The notes: generated from the letters alone by a model not told the origin. A stretch of 64,000 bases of DNA from Coriolopsis trogii (GCA_020543525.1 JAHYIO010000023.1:2350509-2414508); one strand, 5' to 3'; counted from the first letter of the stretch, positions 34,862 to 47,556 are shown. Program-made: numbers and translations.

Positions 34862-37800
34862 AGCAGCGCCGCCACACCGCCACAGCCACACCCCTACCCA
34901 GTACCCCGCCCTGATTTCTGTCCTCCGTCCACCGTCAATCGATCTCTTATTGCTACTGTACCGACCCCCAATGACGCCCGCACCTCCGGAACGCTGCCCA
35001 TCACCAACTGGTCGAGTCCGCCACAGACTCGCGATCTCTTCCTTCCCCTCTCCGCCCGCACGCACACGGTCTCGCTACTGCACGCATGCTTGCATAGACG
35101 ACCGCCACCGCCACCGCGAGTCCTCTGTCACAGTGGAGATGGGCAGCGCTCCAGCGCTGCGAGCCGCTTCGCTGTGATACCCTACAACTGGTCTGCATAC
35201 CCTGCTCTGTTTTCCCCCGCTCTCTCGTTCTCGTTCTCGTCCCTGTGTTTTCTTTTTCTTTTGCATATACGTCGATAACCCATAATTCTCTCGGCTTTCG
35301 TACGCTTCCATGTTCTCTGCTGTGCTCTCTGATGGGTGGTATTCAACAATAACGATTTGTATTCAAGTTTGTAGTGTTTTATGGCGTTCGTCGGACATTC
35401 TCGTTAGGGGGCAGGCCTCCGCTGTGTCGCAGTGTCTATTGCCCCATACGTAGCCAACATTAGGAAGCCAATTGTGTATGATTCGCGTTGCCGTTGTCAA
35501 TGGATGTAAGATATCTGGATAGCCGCGGCGAGGCTGCGTTGAGATCGACGTGCGCGGAGCCTATGCGCGGTCGAGTCTCGCGAGTAACTGAGGCGCTCTC
35601 CGGGGATGTCGGTCCGCGGCTGCGATAGAGGCGCCTCTGCTGCTGCATCTTCTCTTACGCCTTGATTCTCGACAACGATGGACCCTTCGCGCTAAACCAG
35701 CACCTTCTCTCTCCGGGAACTCCATTAATATTCACAATTGCGCACATAGAAGCTGCGAGTGCACAGATGTCCTGGGCGGCAGGAGGTGAGATGATGGCGC
35801 ATCTCAGGCATGCGCTTTTCTCTCGGGTGGACGGAGCTCGAGAGCTTCTTGACTTCTGAATGTGAGTGCAGCAACAGTCTTGACGACTGATGCCTCATCG
35901 ATCCTTCCATTTCCCCCCTGTGCGCAGATCATGCGGTGGAGGATATCCAGAAATACCCGATTCATGTCGGACGTCACTGGCACGCAACACGTTGCTGCTG
36001 CAGCACCAGCGCGCGCAGAAAGGCTGTTTGCCTCGCGAGGGAACGCCGGGTGGTCCTGATGTGCTGCGCAGCCTGAGCACAAAAGACCTGACGTCGTCTT
36101 CCATTCTTTGAGGCGCAGCTAGCGTCAAGGACCCGGCTGGCAGTGGCCCTGGCAGACCTACCCGAGGCACCTCCTCCGCGTGGATCACTGTGGCTGTTTG
36201 CCATATTTGGTATGTACTCAATCGTCTGTGCTACACTGGCGCCAAGACCCCGGGGAAGCTCAAGGTAGACCCGGGAGTGTCCGGCGGACGCAGGGGACCT
36301 GCTACTGCCACGCTATGCAGTTCCTCAGGGCGCTTACATGGGATAGACGACCGGACCTGCTATTTCGGTCATGGATATCGTCCTCGTCCACGAGACGGAC
36401 CGGACGGGGACATTACCCTGCAGGGATGGCCACCGTCGATCCTGCGATGTGGCATCGGGGTGGAGACGCTGGACTCTCGAGTACGACGTATACCCACTCT
36501 CCCACTTGAGTTGGGACGCATGACCTCTGCCTTGGATATATCTGGACGACGTGCGGAGGTGGCTCGGGATGGTTGTGTACTGCAAACACTGACATCTCGA
36601 CAGTCTTGACCTGTACTCGCCCATTTTTGCCGCTCGTCGCTTGTGTCTACATAGACGATCCCCTTACCTGGATACGCTGTGCGCGTCGTTTGGATCAAGC
36701 CGCGGACTCGCCGGTCTTCAAAGACATGGCCGATCTATCTGGGTATTTGTGATGGGCTATTGGAGTACTAGATAAGTCGCCGGAGCACTGACTGATTCGT
36801 TCTAACTCATGTCATATTTTGTTGACTCGTGGGTGCTGGTCGCATTCAATGATCGGTCTCACAGAGAGGGAATGGCTATCGAATGCATTAGCTAGACACT
36901 GACCGCAGCACGAAGCCACCAGGAGGCGCTGCGGCTCAGGTATAACAGCGTCAGCATGCGGTCAATGGCCAGGCAAGTACTCTCCATTTGTCCACTGGGT
37001 GAAACACACTCTGATGATAGCCACTGCCAGTGAAGCATAAGATGTCCACGCGCGCTCTTGGCGCAACCGGATACCTGCCTGTCGGGTCCCATGAGCAGTC
37101 GATTTGCCTCAGCACTCACTGCACTGAGGCTTGTCCACTTGTGTATCGCTGAGACTCTGTATGTGCACCAAGGTACATTGGGCTTTGTCGAGGCCATGTC
37201 TAGTAACGACCGAGACCCATACGTCTCTCCGTGCGTCTGAAACCACATTGTGGGACTCTTCGGGCCGTATTGGATACCAGTGACAGGACAGACGCATGGC
37301 ATACGTGGTTTTATGCTTGGAAGCCTTGCCAGTGGTAAGCTCACAATTCTGTTATCCTCCTCCAGATATTCACACAAACAGACATTCGTATAGGAAGAAG
37401 GCAATCCAACGGGAGATGCCCTGATTTTAGGAAGGCTAACTGCGATGTACGTCACATTTGGTGCATTTTGGAGTGAACATTGCCGTATAGACTTTGTATT
37501 ACAGCCTCAAGTGGAGGGTGCCGCTCTTCCCGATTACGTCGTACCACAACGTGGTCGGCATATACTACCGACGGCACGTCTATCCGGATACTTCGACCAC
37601 CCACAGCTACAATCGAACTTCACGATGCAAGAGGAGCTTGTGCGTACCCGTGTCTAAGCACTCTCGGCTCGATCCCACGATATTTTGTCAGGGTTCTGGG
37701 CATGCTGCGACGTCAATCCGCCCCTATTATGCGCACTTCCACGGCCACTTGACGTTAGAATGTAGCCAAAGGCCACCGGTTCTCCTGTCCACCAATCTAA

Positions 37801-38450
37801 CAAGGTTCGCCCGCAGCTTCACCGCGGCGCAAGCCACGCAACGATCAGGTTCGCAAAGACGCACAGCGCTCGCGTGTGCCCTGGATATGGTGGCGGAGGA
37901 CGTGATATCCAGAAGTATGCGGCTCGAATGGGGATGTGGAGAGGACTTGGGCGAGGGTTCCTTGCAGGAAGTGAGTGCTCGCATCCATGCTACTGTAGGA
38001 ATTCATGCGCATATTCTATATATGTATATTATAGATCGTGCGCTGTCTTCCTACCGATCTCTATCTACACGAGGATCGCCGCAGCCTTCCCGATCAGAAG
38101 GGGCTGGTACTGGCTTCGTTGCGTCGTCCAGGAGCTAAGCGCCGTCGATGGATCTGCACTGCGTCCGACGCCTAACTTCCAAGCTGTCGATCGGCGTTGT
38201 CGGCTAACGTGCCTTCGACAGTGCCATAGAATACATGTCGTTCCAAACAAGTAGCCTTTTAGTCGATGTTCGACAGAGCGTTGCGCTCTTTATGACATCG
38301 AAGAGTGGAACGTGGAAATCAAGGACGGATACTTTGCGGATGTGTTACTCAGAACGTTGTCTACGAATATATATACCTTGATACAGAGCTGGCCAAATGC
38401 CTGAACTCTCAAGAGAACGAACTGTACTATAGCGACCCATGGACAGAGCT
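34862..38450. other. Intergenic, no recognisable gene
   Basis: About 3.6 kb. Frames of up to 214 aa occur (37494-38138 plus, 36892-37455 minus), but they overlap one another, contain no family motif I recognise and have no convincing splice pattern. I see nothing else to report. Confidence 0.5.
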
Positions 38451-40764
38451 CTAAGCGTCTGCGTCCCGCACATACGGCGTCACTAGTAACGGACACTGAC
38501 TCCCCTCCCGGTGTTTGCCCATGACATACGGCCGTGTCAAAACACTGCGGTACCCAGTGAATCAGCAGATTTGACATCGCGGTACGTTGGAACACATACA
38601 CATTAGCCTTCCCGACCTTGTCGCACTCTGCAAACTTGAAGTGCGTGACAAGCACAAACATGAACATCTTGATCTCGATGATCGAGAACTTGACGCCGAT
38701 GCACGACTACCCCACATGCGCGCAAACCAGTCAAAACAAGTGAGATCATCGTGAGGGCCACTGCGAGGACCGAGGGACGACGTACCCTGGGACCTGCGGA
38801 GAACGTGAGGATGTTGTTGTACAGCCCCGGCTGCTGCTTAACCGCTTCCGGCAAGTTGTCCCACCTGTCGGGGCTGTGAAGACAATGCATAAACAAACAG
38901 CCCACACCCTCGCCACTCCAGAATCCCAGAAAGAGACCGCGGACCGTGGGAGCGAGCCGACAGAGACAACACAGCAATGCACGAAGAGACCGCGGAGACA
39001 CGCACTTGAACGCCCAGCCATCGGGCCCCCAGACTTCGCGATCGAGATTGAACGCCTCGATCGGGACGTGCACGCAGCTGCCCTTGGGCATGACGAAGCT
39101 CTTCGCTTCCTCGTAGTCTCCGTACTTTGTGCGCAGCTTCACCGGCGTCGCCGTCGGCACCACGTCGTCCTGCGTCGCGACCCGGATCGAGGAGTGTACG
39201 GGCGGGATGAGCCGCAGCGTCTCGCGCACGACGTTCTCCAGATACGGGAGCTCGGCGACCTTGGCGTAGAGGCTCGCTATCTCGTCTTGCGTGAGCGACT
39301 CCAGGGGCGCGCTGGGAGCGATAGATAGAAGTTCGGTCCGCAGTCGGTCTTGCACGGCGGGGTAGACGGAGAGAAGGTAGAGGATCCATGTCACAGAGAG
39401 CGAGCTGGTGTCAGATCCCGCGAACATGAACGTGTTTATGTTGTTCAATATGTCTTCGTCGGATATCCGCTGATCGGGTGGTAGATCGACAGCGATGTTC
39501 GACCTCACTGTTAGTATATGCGGTCAGCGCCCCGGTCAAATTTCACTCGGACTCAACTGACGTAGTGCACTCAGGAGGTCCTTGCCGCCATATGTGGTGC
39601 CTGCTTTCTCGGCCTCTTCGATTTTCTTCTTTTTCTCCTGGATAAGACGACCAGCAACGCGTCTGATGACCTCCTGAGACTTCTTCACAACGTTGAATCT
39701 TTCTCCAGGCTGTGCATCGCTGGTCAGAAAGCACGCAAATGACTTCTCCTGAATACTTACCGAAAACCTATCCAGGATGGGCGCATACATGATCGCGAGC
39801 TCCCACAGACCGCCGCCCTGCTGAGACACAGCAATCTCAAACATATCTTTGTATGCGGTGAAGAGCTCGTTCTCCTCATTCTGAATCGCATTGAACTGAT
39901 AGTCAAAACCTACAACATCTCAGTCTCACATACCAGCCAGAGCAGTGACCAGGATTACGTACCTGCCAGCCCGATCACGTCGAACGTGGCGCGACTGACC
40001 CAATGGCATACATCGAGCCGCGCCCCGCCTTTCCACTTCTCCGCGTCCGGGCCCTTCTGAGCCTCCGCAATGAGTGCCATCCACCTGTCCCTGAGCTCGG
40101 TGGCCTTTTGGTACGTCACCGGCACCAACGCACGCATGTTCTGGATAGAGAAAGCAGGGGTGCCCACTCGGCGCTGCCGTTTGTGCACCTGCCCCTCAGC
40201 AGCGAGCATGCCGACGCCGATGAGGCTCGAGATGAGCGCCCGGGACTGCCAAGGCTTCTCGTAGATGGTGGAGTGCTTGAGGATGTGCGCGAGCGAGACG
40301 GGGTCGAGCGTGAACAGTCGTTGGTCCCACTTCCCAATCCCCAGGTCAGGAGGACAAAGAGGGGCGTGTGAGACGCGACGGGAGAGACTCACCGGAAGAA
40401 AGCCTCGTATGCGCACGTTGCGCCCATAGTGTTTCACGAATGCTTCGTGTACGCGCGGAGATCTGGACGGACTACACCGCGGTCAACAATGTGTTCCAAT
40501 AATTAGGCGCCCATGACAGGGAACAACATATGCAGTAGATATGTAGTGTGCACGACTCGCGTATGGAAGAATACTGCAGATGAAGCATAGAAAATATCAT
40601 GATACTCACTCGAGCACCATGCCCATGTGGTTCCCAAGGAAACTGCGCGTTGGAGGCCCGGGCAATCTCCGCAGAGGATTCCATGCGGGTTCGAGGACTG
40701 CAATATAGAAGAGGTAGGCGGCGCATGCTGCTAGAGCAGCAAGTAGAAGAGTATAGAGAAGCAT
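38451..40764 (-). CDS. Microsomal cytochrome P450
   Basis: Class II, membrane-anchored monooxygenase. The start (codon 40762-40764) opens a hydrophobic anchor MLLYTLLLAALAACAAYLFY followed by a Pro-rich hinge RRLPGPPTRSFLGNHMG. Later motifs: DQRLFTLDPVSLAHIL, EKPWQSRALISSLIGVGML, the I-helix NTFMFAGSDTSSLSVTW (about 39400), ExxR helix NVVRETLRLIPP (about 39220), PDRW after an intron (about 38870), and the heme loop FSAGP...SCIGVKF split by an intron (38700-38800), with the Cys on the last side. The final exon probably ends TPYVRDADA at 38451, reached through an intron after VYVFQ; that last splice is my inference. About eight introns, about 550 residues. It needs a separate reductase, unlike the CYP505 genes to the left. 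CYP family not assignable by eye. No lesion was seen. Confidence 0.88.
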
Positions 40765-41178
40765 CTTGATGCCTGGCGAGAGGACGCAGTCGTGAAGATA
40801 AGTATACTTTGGAGAAAGGAGTTTCAGGTCTTATTGTCTGGCGTGACAATAGGGCCAAACAGTGAGCGCGTGCGGCTAAATTGGGCGCGACTACGAGATG
40901 GACGGCCGAGAGGCGTAAATGCTGGCATTAGTGGCAATTCCAACGGAGGTTGTTCTGTTGTTCAGAGGTCGCGGGCGATGATGGGAGGAGTACAATGCGC
41001 CATGAACGAGTCTGGTGCGTCGTGAAGGACGAAGCGCCCATGATCAGAGCTGAAAATGGCAAGAGCTTCTCGGCCCGATGCATCCGGGCAATCCCTCACA
41101 CAGGCGCTTACATCTACGATCTCGCCTTGTTCGCATACGGCCACAGCTTAGGAGTGTATACAGCCAACTCCTGCCAAG
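40765..41178. promoter_or_regulatory. Divergent promoter region, P450 and CCDC25-like genes
   Basis: The 414 nt between two divergent start codons must contain both promoters. No clear TATA box was picked out for either gene. Confidence 0.4.
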
Positions 41179-42234
41179 ATGGTTCTCTTCTTCACCTCTA
41201 CAGGTACTTCGCAATATGACGGAGGTACTTGAGAGCATGGATGCTGATAGACGTCTTTTTAGCCAACGATCCGCCTGTCACTATCTACATGGGCAAGGAC
41301 AAATTCGAAAGTATGTATGAATGTGGTTGAACATCGACGCAAGAGATTGAAACGGAACTATACAGATGAGGATTTAATTAAGTATGCATGGCCGCAGGAC
41401 GTGTGGTTCCACGTCGACAAGCTCTCGTCTGCACACGTCTACCTGCGAATGCCCGAAGGGATGACCTGGGACGCCATCCCGGAGCCCTTGCTCATTGACT
41501 GTGCCCAACTTGTCAAGGCGAATTCAATCGAAGGTTTGTACCTCGTGTTTGGTACCCGCTGTAGAGACTGACACAGATAGACCCTCAGGCAACAAGAAGG
41601 ACAACATTACGATCATCTGGACACCTGCTGATAACTTAAAGGTCGTCGTGAGCGCGCACCGCGGATCGAGCAAATTTTGACGCTCCCACAGAAAACAGGC
41701 GACATGGCGGTCGGGCAGGTCTCTTTCCACAACGACAAGCGGGTACGGTCTGACAGGTGGAAGTCTACCAAGAACACGCACGCTAACCACGTCTCGTAGG
41801 TGAAGCGAAGTGCGTATCGACGATACACATCTTCGCATGAAGTGCAGGATTAACCATGCGACAAAGTACACGTCGCGAAGCGGGAGAACGTGATCGTTAA
41901 CAGGCTCAACAAGACAAAGGTCGAGCGACAAGTCGACCACGAGCAAGAGCGCATCGACCGGATCAAGAAGGAGAATGCAGCCAAGCGGGCCGCTGCCGCT
42001 CAGAAGGCCAGTCATATCCGCTTTCTTTTGGTACAACCTGACTTGCTCGACTGACATGCCGCGTTGTCTCTCTCTCTCCTGTACACACTATAGAAGAAGG
42101 CAGACGCCGAGCTCGCACGCGCCCGTGAGGCCGAGAAGGCAGCGAGGTCGTACGACAATCTCTTCAGCGGGGAAGGGGCAGAGGACGAAGAACCCAAGCG
42201 ATCTGTGCAGGAAATGATAGACGACTTCATGTAA
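41179..42234 (+). CDS. CCDC25-like: CCDC25 / NFACT-R domain protein
   Basis: Small cytosolic protein of the CCDC25 family (NFACT-R, DUF814). Exons join as [20 protein letters not shown], then [77 protein letters not shown] and [21 protein letters not shown] Lys/Glu-rich coiled coil and the conserved acidic tail ending DDFM follow. About seven short introns; each junction keeps the family's conserved text in frame (e.g. an intron inside Lys-Phe-Glu-Asn, about 41312-41367). About 215 residues. Family knowledge: human CCDC25 binds DNA; the NFACT-R fold is shared with the ribosome quality-control protein Rqc2/NEMF. The fungal role is not established. Confidence 0.93.
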
Positions 42235-42456
42235 ACAGAAGAAGGCAATCTACAGATTGCGAAACAACGTCAACGTGGTGATGCACCAAACGTGTCGCTA
42301 GGAACCCCCTCCGCCAGCAGGTGATACGAGGACAAGGGCATTTCCGCCGTGTGTTCGTCGTTGACGTCGAGGCTGAAGATGGTAGTTGAGTAAGATTCGG
42401 TTCAGTGTAAACTCCTCCAGCAAGTACACTCACCCAGATCAACTGTACGAGCGTGC

Positions 42457-42803
42457 TCAGCCACCGAAAGTGGGCTTGGTGGCGGTGGGCGACTCCCATC
42501 CCTCCTTCTTCGCCTTCTTCGCGAACTCCACAGCAGAGTCGCTCAGCGTGGACGTGCTGCCCTTCTTGCTGCTAACACCGCCATCCTTCTTCTGGCTCTT
42601 GCTATCGTCCTTGTAGTACAAGGTGGGTGTAGTCGACGCGATCGACTGGGCTGCAAAGTGGGGGACAGTGGGAGTGAGCCGTGCAGAGTGCCAGAGTACG
42701 AGGTCGTGCACGCACCATCGTCTGCACGGGGAGAACCCTGGGGACTCATGTGAGGGGATGTCGTACCCTTGGTGGGAGTGGTCGGGGTGGCGTTGCTGCT
42801 CAT
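42457..42803 (-). CDS. Small Ser/Thr/Lys-rich hypothetical protein
   Basis: Two exons joined at a GTGCGT...TTTGCAG intron give about 93 residues: MSSNATPTTPTKGTTSPHMS, then AQSIASTTPTLYYKDDSKSQ and an amphipathic end AVEFAKKAKKEGWESPTATK. No known family recognised. Low-complexity, basic, probably soluble and disordered. It is convergent with the CCDC25-like gene (222 nt between stops). Confidence 0.6.
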
Positions 42804-43431
42804 AGTGGCGAAGGCAGTGGCTAGCGAGGGGTTGTATGTGTGGTGTGGTGTTTAGCAGAATGCGAGAGCGGGAGACACTGGACATCCTCTCCCTCAGATT
42901 ATGCTGGTTTATATACCGCAAACCCACCGATCTGGTAGAGGACCGCTCGCCCTGTATGGTACTCCCTGCCATCAAAACAAATTTCGAAAGTCTCGCAGCA
43001 GCCTCAGCTTTGCCGACAGTGCCGCTACAGCTGTAGCACCTTCGAGCGCCGTCCACCGACGCGATCTCAACCCTGCTCCGCCATGGCAGCATGTACATTG
43101 AACGACGCCAGGGGAACCTGGACCACACGGACATACGCAGCTCACGATCCCACCGCCGCTTACCGACGCGCACGGGCGCTTGCTGCGGATGACAATCCAA
43201 ACGAATTCGAACGCACCCCTGGACCCTGGGTCGGTGGGCAAACAACCGCGCGCTTTGGACGCGCAGCCGCGCCGCACGCAAATCCACATCATCTCCAGCA
43301 TGAGTTTGTCATTTATTCTCTTTTGGATCTATGGATATGGTAAGTCGTCGTGGGACGAAACGCCATCCACCGGTGTTCCGAGCGCAAAACCAGAGCGTCA
43401 TATGATGTCCTCCACGGGTTGTATGCATACA

Positions 43432-45090
43432 TCAGTAGCCATAAGTTGCCTTGAGACGTTCCTTGACGTAGTCGCCTGCCGTCACAACCTCGTACTTTGG
43501 CGGCCGTTCCGCTGAGACGCAGCTCGGGATCGGCTGTGGGCCAGACAAACAGAGATGAGCGTCATGCACTTGGTGGATTGTACGATAGAAAATGACAGCG
43601 GTACTAACCTCGAGCTTTACGTCGTAGTCCGTCCCGAAGAAGAGCGGAATGGAATACCGGCGCACCCCGCTCCTGTTTATTGCGCGGTGCACAGTCGATT
43701 TGAAGACGTCATCTGCAATCAAAGTTCCATAGCAAAGCAATAGGTCAGTCGAAGACTGTAGTGTGAGATAACTGTACATGAGAATGCATTCACTTGTCCA
43801 GCGCGCGAATTGATCTCCCAAGCTGCAGCGCAGTGTCAGAGTGTCAGAGTGTCTTGGTACGGCGTTCCGAAGACAGATCTCACTTGAGTACAAGCGTCCC
43901 AGGGATCGGCGGCGCGTTGATCCACTGATTCTGCTTGTTTAGCACTTGGAGCGCCTGTATGCCGGGTTCTTGCCATAGGATGGTGAAACACTGCGAAAGT
44001 GTCGTCTTCATCTACGCACAAGCCTTTCAAACGTGTTACGGCGTACTTCGAAACTGTGAAAACGCGAAGTCGTCCGGTCAGACATATGCACCCGACATGG
44101 AAGGTGAGAGCGAGTACTCAGTGTGAGCCCCTATGCCAATCACTCGGTCATCGACAACTCCGGTCTGCGGAGGGTAGTGCAGGACTCGCATGATCGCAGC
44201 TGCGTTCTTTGTCTGTTATTGCAAACCATTCTTCAGGTCTTTTAGTATGCGCATGACACAAAATTTGTCGCACACCTTATCGTTGAAGAAGTCCTCAGGT
44301 AGATCCAGGGCGAGCGCGAAGAGAGGAAAGAGTTTGCGCCCCAGGTTCACTGCTGCGTGGCTGCGCAAGATCAGGTCCATACTCAAGCATACGCAGCAAG
44401 CAGGAGTCACTAGCATCGACGCACTAGTATTGGAGAACCGAGTCCCTGAATCCGGGCGGATCGGAGGGCCAGACGTTCGCCCCAGCCATAGCGCCGTCGT
44501 TGGCTCTCTTCTCGTCGTTGGCGCGCGCATCCATCTCTTCCCAACCGAAGTCAAAGCCCTCATGTAGATCTCCGTGACCCTCGGGGTCGTTGTTGCCGCT
44601 CAAGAGGGCGTTGTAACCCTTGAAATTTGGGCTCTTCTTCATGTCGACCTAGCGAATAGACGGTAACGTCAGGACCGCCTGCGCAGGGAGTTATTTTCCG
44701 GCCTAAGAGCCATCACCTCCATCTTCTTCTCTACAGGCAGAGAGAAGAATTTCTTCGACACCTCAAGGGCGTTCGAGATGGTGTCCTCCGGGATTCCGTG
44801 GTTCTTGACTGCGTGAGGCCGTTATCAGCGGCGGTGGGAAGATCGTTCAGAATGTGCGCAGTGCACACCGTAGAGGAAGCCGACGTTCATGCACGCGTTC
44901 CTAACGTCATCCGCAATCGCTCGACGCACAGCAGGGTCCGAACTATCGACGTTCTTCAGGTCTCTGCAACGTCGCATGAGCATGTTGCGCAGACAGAGGT
45001 GCAACGGTACCACATGGCTTCTGACATGATTGGTATGTCTTTGAAGGCCTCCGCAGCTTCTGCTTCGTGCGCAGCCTGGACAAGAGACAT
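43432..45090 (-). CDS. 2-oxoglutarate-Fe(II) oxygenase, isopenicillin N synthase-like
   Basis: Cytosolic non-heme iron dioxygenase of the DIOX_N / 2OG-FeII_Oxy type. Start codon 45088-45090 (MSLVQAAHEAEAAEAFKDIP). The N-terminal DIOX_N part runs IIDLKNVDSS, RNACMNVGFLY, KNHGIPEDTISNALEVSKKF, FKGYNALLSGNNDPEG and DLHEGFDFGWE. The catalytic jelly roll runs AAIMRVLHYPPQTG, GIGAHTDFECFTILWQE (the HxD iron ligands), QWINAPPIPGTLVLNLGDQ, and STVHRAINRSGVRRYSIPLF with the distal His and the RxS 2-oxoglutarate site. It ends KERLKATYGY. About ten introns, about 350 residues, all ligands intact. The Asp codon of HxD is split by an intron (GA|T). Substrate unknown; fungal relatives include secondary-metabolite and pesticide-tolerance enzymes. 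Confidence 0.9.
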
Positions 45091-45498
45091 GCTTCTCGGA
45101 GTCAACGATGTCTCAGATGGCGTATGTAGCAGGAACTTGAACACTTCCGAGTCGAAGTGGACGTGCGCAGCTGACGGCCCGACGCGCAGCTTCAGTCGGT
45201 ACACGAACCGCCGGTCACATGCTCGTCACAAATTGTCACAGGCCTGCAATGGACGTATCCGACGGTTCTTGGTCTTTGCATCGGCCATCGACTGCATATT
45301 GCACGCTAAGTCTCCTGACATCTACGCGGAAATGGAACATCTCCCTGAGTACTGATTGCTAGCGTATCGCTAACGTAGAATAAACGCTCAGTATAATGAC
45401 GATCATCTGGCAATCCTTACTTCAATAGTAGGGCCGCTGGGCACACCTGGATTACGTTAGCGTAACATCATAAATCTTACATTTTGACGTAGCTTTAA

Positions 45499-45575
45499 AA
45501 GCCGTCGTTGTGCAGTGGTAATGACTGGGCTCCTGTATGTTTGGATGCGAGGGTTCGAATCGTTTCGAGTGATTT
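45499..45575 (+). other. tRNA-like sequence with Pol III A and B boxes
   Basis: TTGTGCAGTGG at 45508-45518 matches the A-box consensus except at two positions. GGTTCGAATCG at 45552-45561 is an almost perfect B box. The spacing is right, but the ends do not pair into an acceptor stem and the T-arm is imperfect. It is probably a tRNA relic or the 5' head of a tRNA-derived SINE rather than a working tRNA gene. Confidence 0.45.
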
Positions 45576-45799
45576 TATCTGGCCCATCTTGCGCGGCTTT
45601 TTGGCCCTCTGAACAATGAGCAGCATTCTAAGACACTCGATAGAGTTGATGACTTGAAGGTGCTTGACATTGGCTGTCGGCCTTTGTGCGGTAATTCCCT
45701 CACAAGGTGACGGTAGGGTGGGCCTCAACAGTAGATTGTAATGATGACTATATAGGCATTCTGCGACTCCTCCGTTCTTCTGCTGTATGAATGCAATTT

Positions 45800-45873
45800 G
45801 CGTAAGGATATCGAATTGGGTCGATGATCTGCGACGTACGCGCACGCGGTCTACCAGCGCTCCACTCCGCTAC
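45800..45873 (-). other. Second tRNA-like sequence, opposite strand
   Basis: Read on the minus strand, TAGCGGAGTGG at about 45862-45872 is an excellent A box; AATTCGATATCC about 45 nt downstream is a degraded B box with one extra base. It faces the tRNA-like sequence at 45499, some 300 nt away, in head-out inverted orientation. Confidence 0.35.
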
Positions 45874-46160
45874 TAACTTCGCCTTCTCGCAAACCTGGAA
45901 CTGATCAGGTCAAATCCACCAACTATCGACTGTATTTCGAAACCTCATCTTCGTACGCTGTCTGATTCTGTCGTCGCCGTATCGTACCACTACCAGTCTT
46001 GTTCCTCACCCCGTTCCTCAGAACCACCATCAACAATCTGGCACTGTCGGCTTTCATGCGCCCTCTTCATGGTCAATCTTCGCCCCACTACAATGGCGCA
46101 TGCTAAATTGCTGCGCTCTTTTAGTAACATCGTCCTCTGCTCAGTCCTAATCACGTACTG

Positions 46161-46742
46161 ATGTATGCAGAGCGTCATCTTTCCGCATTACCGACATCCG
46201 CTCGCATGCGCTTGGCCCGCGTCATGCGTTCTCGAATCTCACGGGCAGATGCGCCTGGACGTATTTATGCCTACAAAGTGAGAGGTAAGGATTTTTTGCA
46301 GACCATTGGGAGACCATTGGAATGCACCTCACTATTTCAGACCGATATCGGCGAGACATCGTACATATCAAGGTAGGGCGCTCTGCCAATGTTGCACGAC
46401 GGCTCGACGAATGGACACGGTCATGTCCCTCTACACGGCCTCAACTATTGGGAGTGTGGCCGCCATTCGGGACGCCTGCCGCGAGGTACTCACACCGACT
46501 GGAGCGTTTGGTTCATTTGGAGCTCTCTGGCAAAGCGACTAATTCCCGCCACATCCAGTGCCCCGATTGTGAGTTCTAATTGTGTCTCTAGCTTTTTGGA
46601 TACTTATGGTTCACATTCAGGCCGTCGTAAGCACCGCGAAATCTTCATATTCACGAAACTCGGAGGTAAGGACAAAGGCCGGGAATGGCAGGCTATCATA
46701 CGGCCAGTCGTTGAAAGGTGGGGCATGTTTCTGAAGACGTGA
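46161..46742 (+). CDS. T5orf172 / DUF1766 (GIY-YIG fold) protein, copy 1
   Basis: Small protein of the T5orf172 family (Pfam PF10544, GIY-YIG superfamily; 'Mug113-like' in fungi). After an intron at about 46285-46339 the domain reads GRIYAYKV (GIY equivalent), then DIVHIKVGRSANVARRL (YIG equivalent and conserved Arg), EWTRSCPS, HRLERLVHLEL and CPDC. A second intron splits the Cys codon (T|GC), leading to RRKHREIFIF and VERWGMFLKT. The start at 46161 is provisional: a first exon from ATG 46093 could splice to 46168. About 150-180 residues. No lesion was seen. Nuclease activity is not demonstrated for fungal members. Same architecture as the minus-strand gene at 50314-50958. Confidence 0.75.
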
Positions 46743-46961
46743 TATTACTATAACACTTGTTTTCCGGGCGAGATCATCAGCAAAAAGCGCAGTCGCCGAC
46801 GAAAGGCGGCGGCGGTGGTAGTGCGTGACAAGCGCCTCAGCGACCCGTCGGACGGTGGTCGGGTATGGTCAGACACCTCGGAGAACACGCATGGTCAGTA
46901 GCTCTCTGGCTGAAGCAAATATATTGATTGTGGAGCATCGTGTCTGCGTCACCCGACGCTC

Positions 46962-47520
46962 TCACCCGCTTCTTCGAGTCTGAGTCAAATACATTTCGTC
47001 ATCAATCAAGCCCTCATTGTGTACCCAGGTGTTAGCATACCCGCTGCACAAGACTCCGTAGACGTTCGCAAACTGCGTGACAGTAAATACGAGCGAGGAG
47101 ACAGTGAAGATGGACGCCAACTGCAGGATAGATTCCATCACGCGCCATCGGACGGTGCGCAGCCGGGAGCCTTTCGGACGGTACGCGCGCGCGCTCCTCC
47201 TCCACCCGAAGAGCGGCTTCATGACAAGGACTAGTGGGGTGGGGCGCTGTCAGCGCGGAGAAGTAGATAGACAGAGCATTGTACGCACGAGTTGTTATGG
47301 TATTACTAGCGAGCGTCGTGAGGAAGTGCGCGCGAGTACAGGCATGCAGGTTCAGAAGAGGCACTGTTCTCATCGTCTCCGACACGACGAGGGATATACC
47401 AAGTGCTTGCCGACGAACCATTAAGTGTGGTAGCATCGCAACAGAGGAAACGAGACGTACCTGCAGCAGCAACGAGGCGGACGTCTATGAGAAGAAGCAC
47501 GATGAGTGGGTGGAATGACC
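46962..47520 (-). pseudogene. Remnant of a multi-pass membrane protein gene
   Basis: Minus-strand frames contain hydrophobic stretches SFHPLIVLLLIDVRLVAAAG (about 47510) and RVMESILQLASIFTVSSLVF followed by TVTQFANVYGVLC (about 47040-47140). They resemble transmembrane segments 5-7 of the DUF6533/6534-type membrane proteins that are common in basidiomycetes. They are in different frames and not joined by clear splice sites, so the gene looks broken or 5'-truncated. Family assignment is tentative. Confidence 0.35.
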
Positions 47521-47556
47521 AGACGTCTGACGACGTTGATTGCGTCCAAGTCACAG

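Noticed and set aside
36892..37455. 187-aa minus-strand ORF
   Set aside because: No motif, Ser/Leu-rich, and no splice context. Treated as a chance frame.
45499..45575. Functional tRNA gene
   Set aside because: A and B boxes are good, but the 5' end GCCGTCG has no complementary 3' acceptor strand and the T-stem does not pair, so I kept it only as a tRNA-like sequence.
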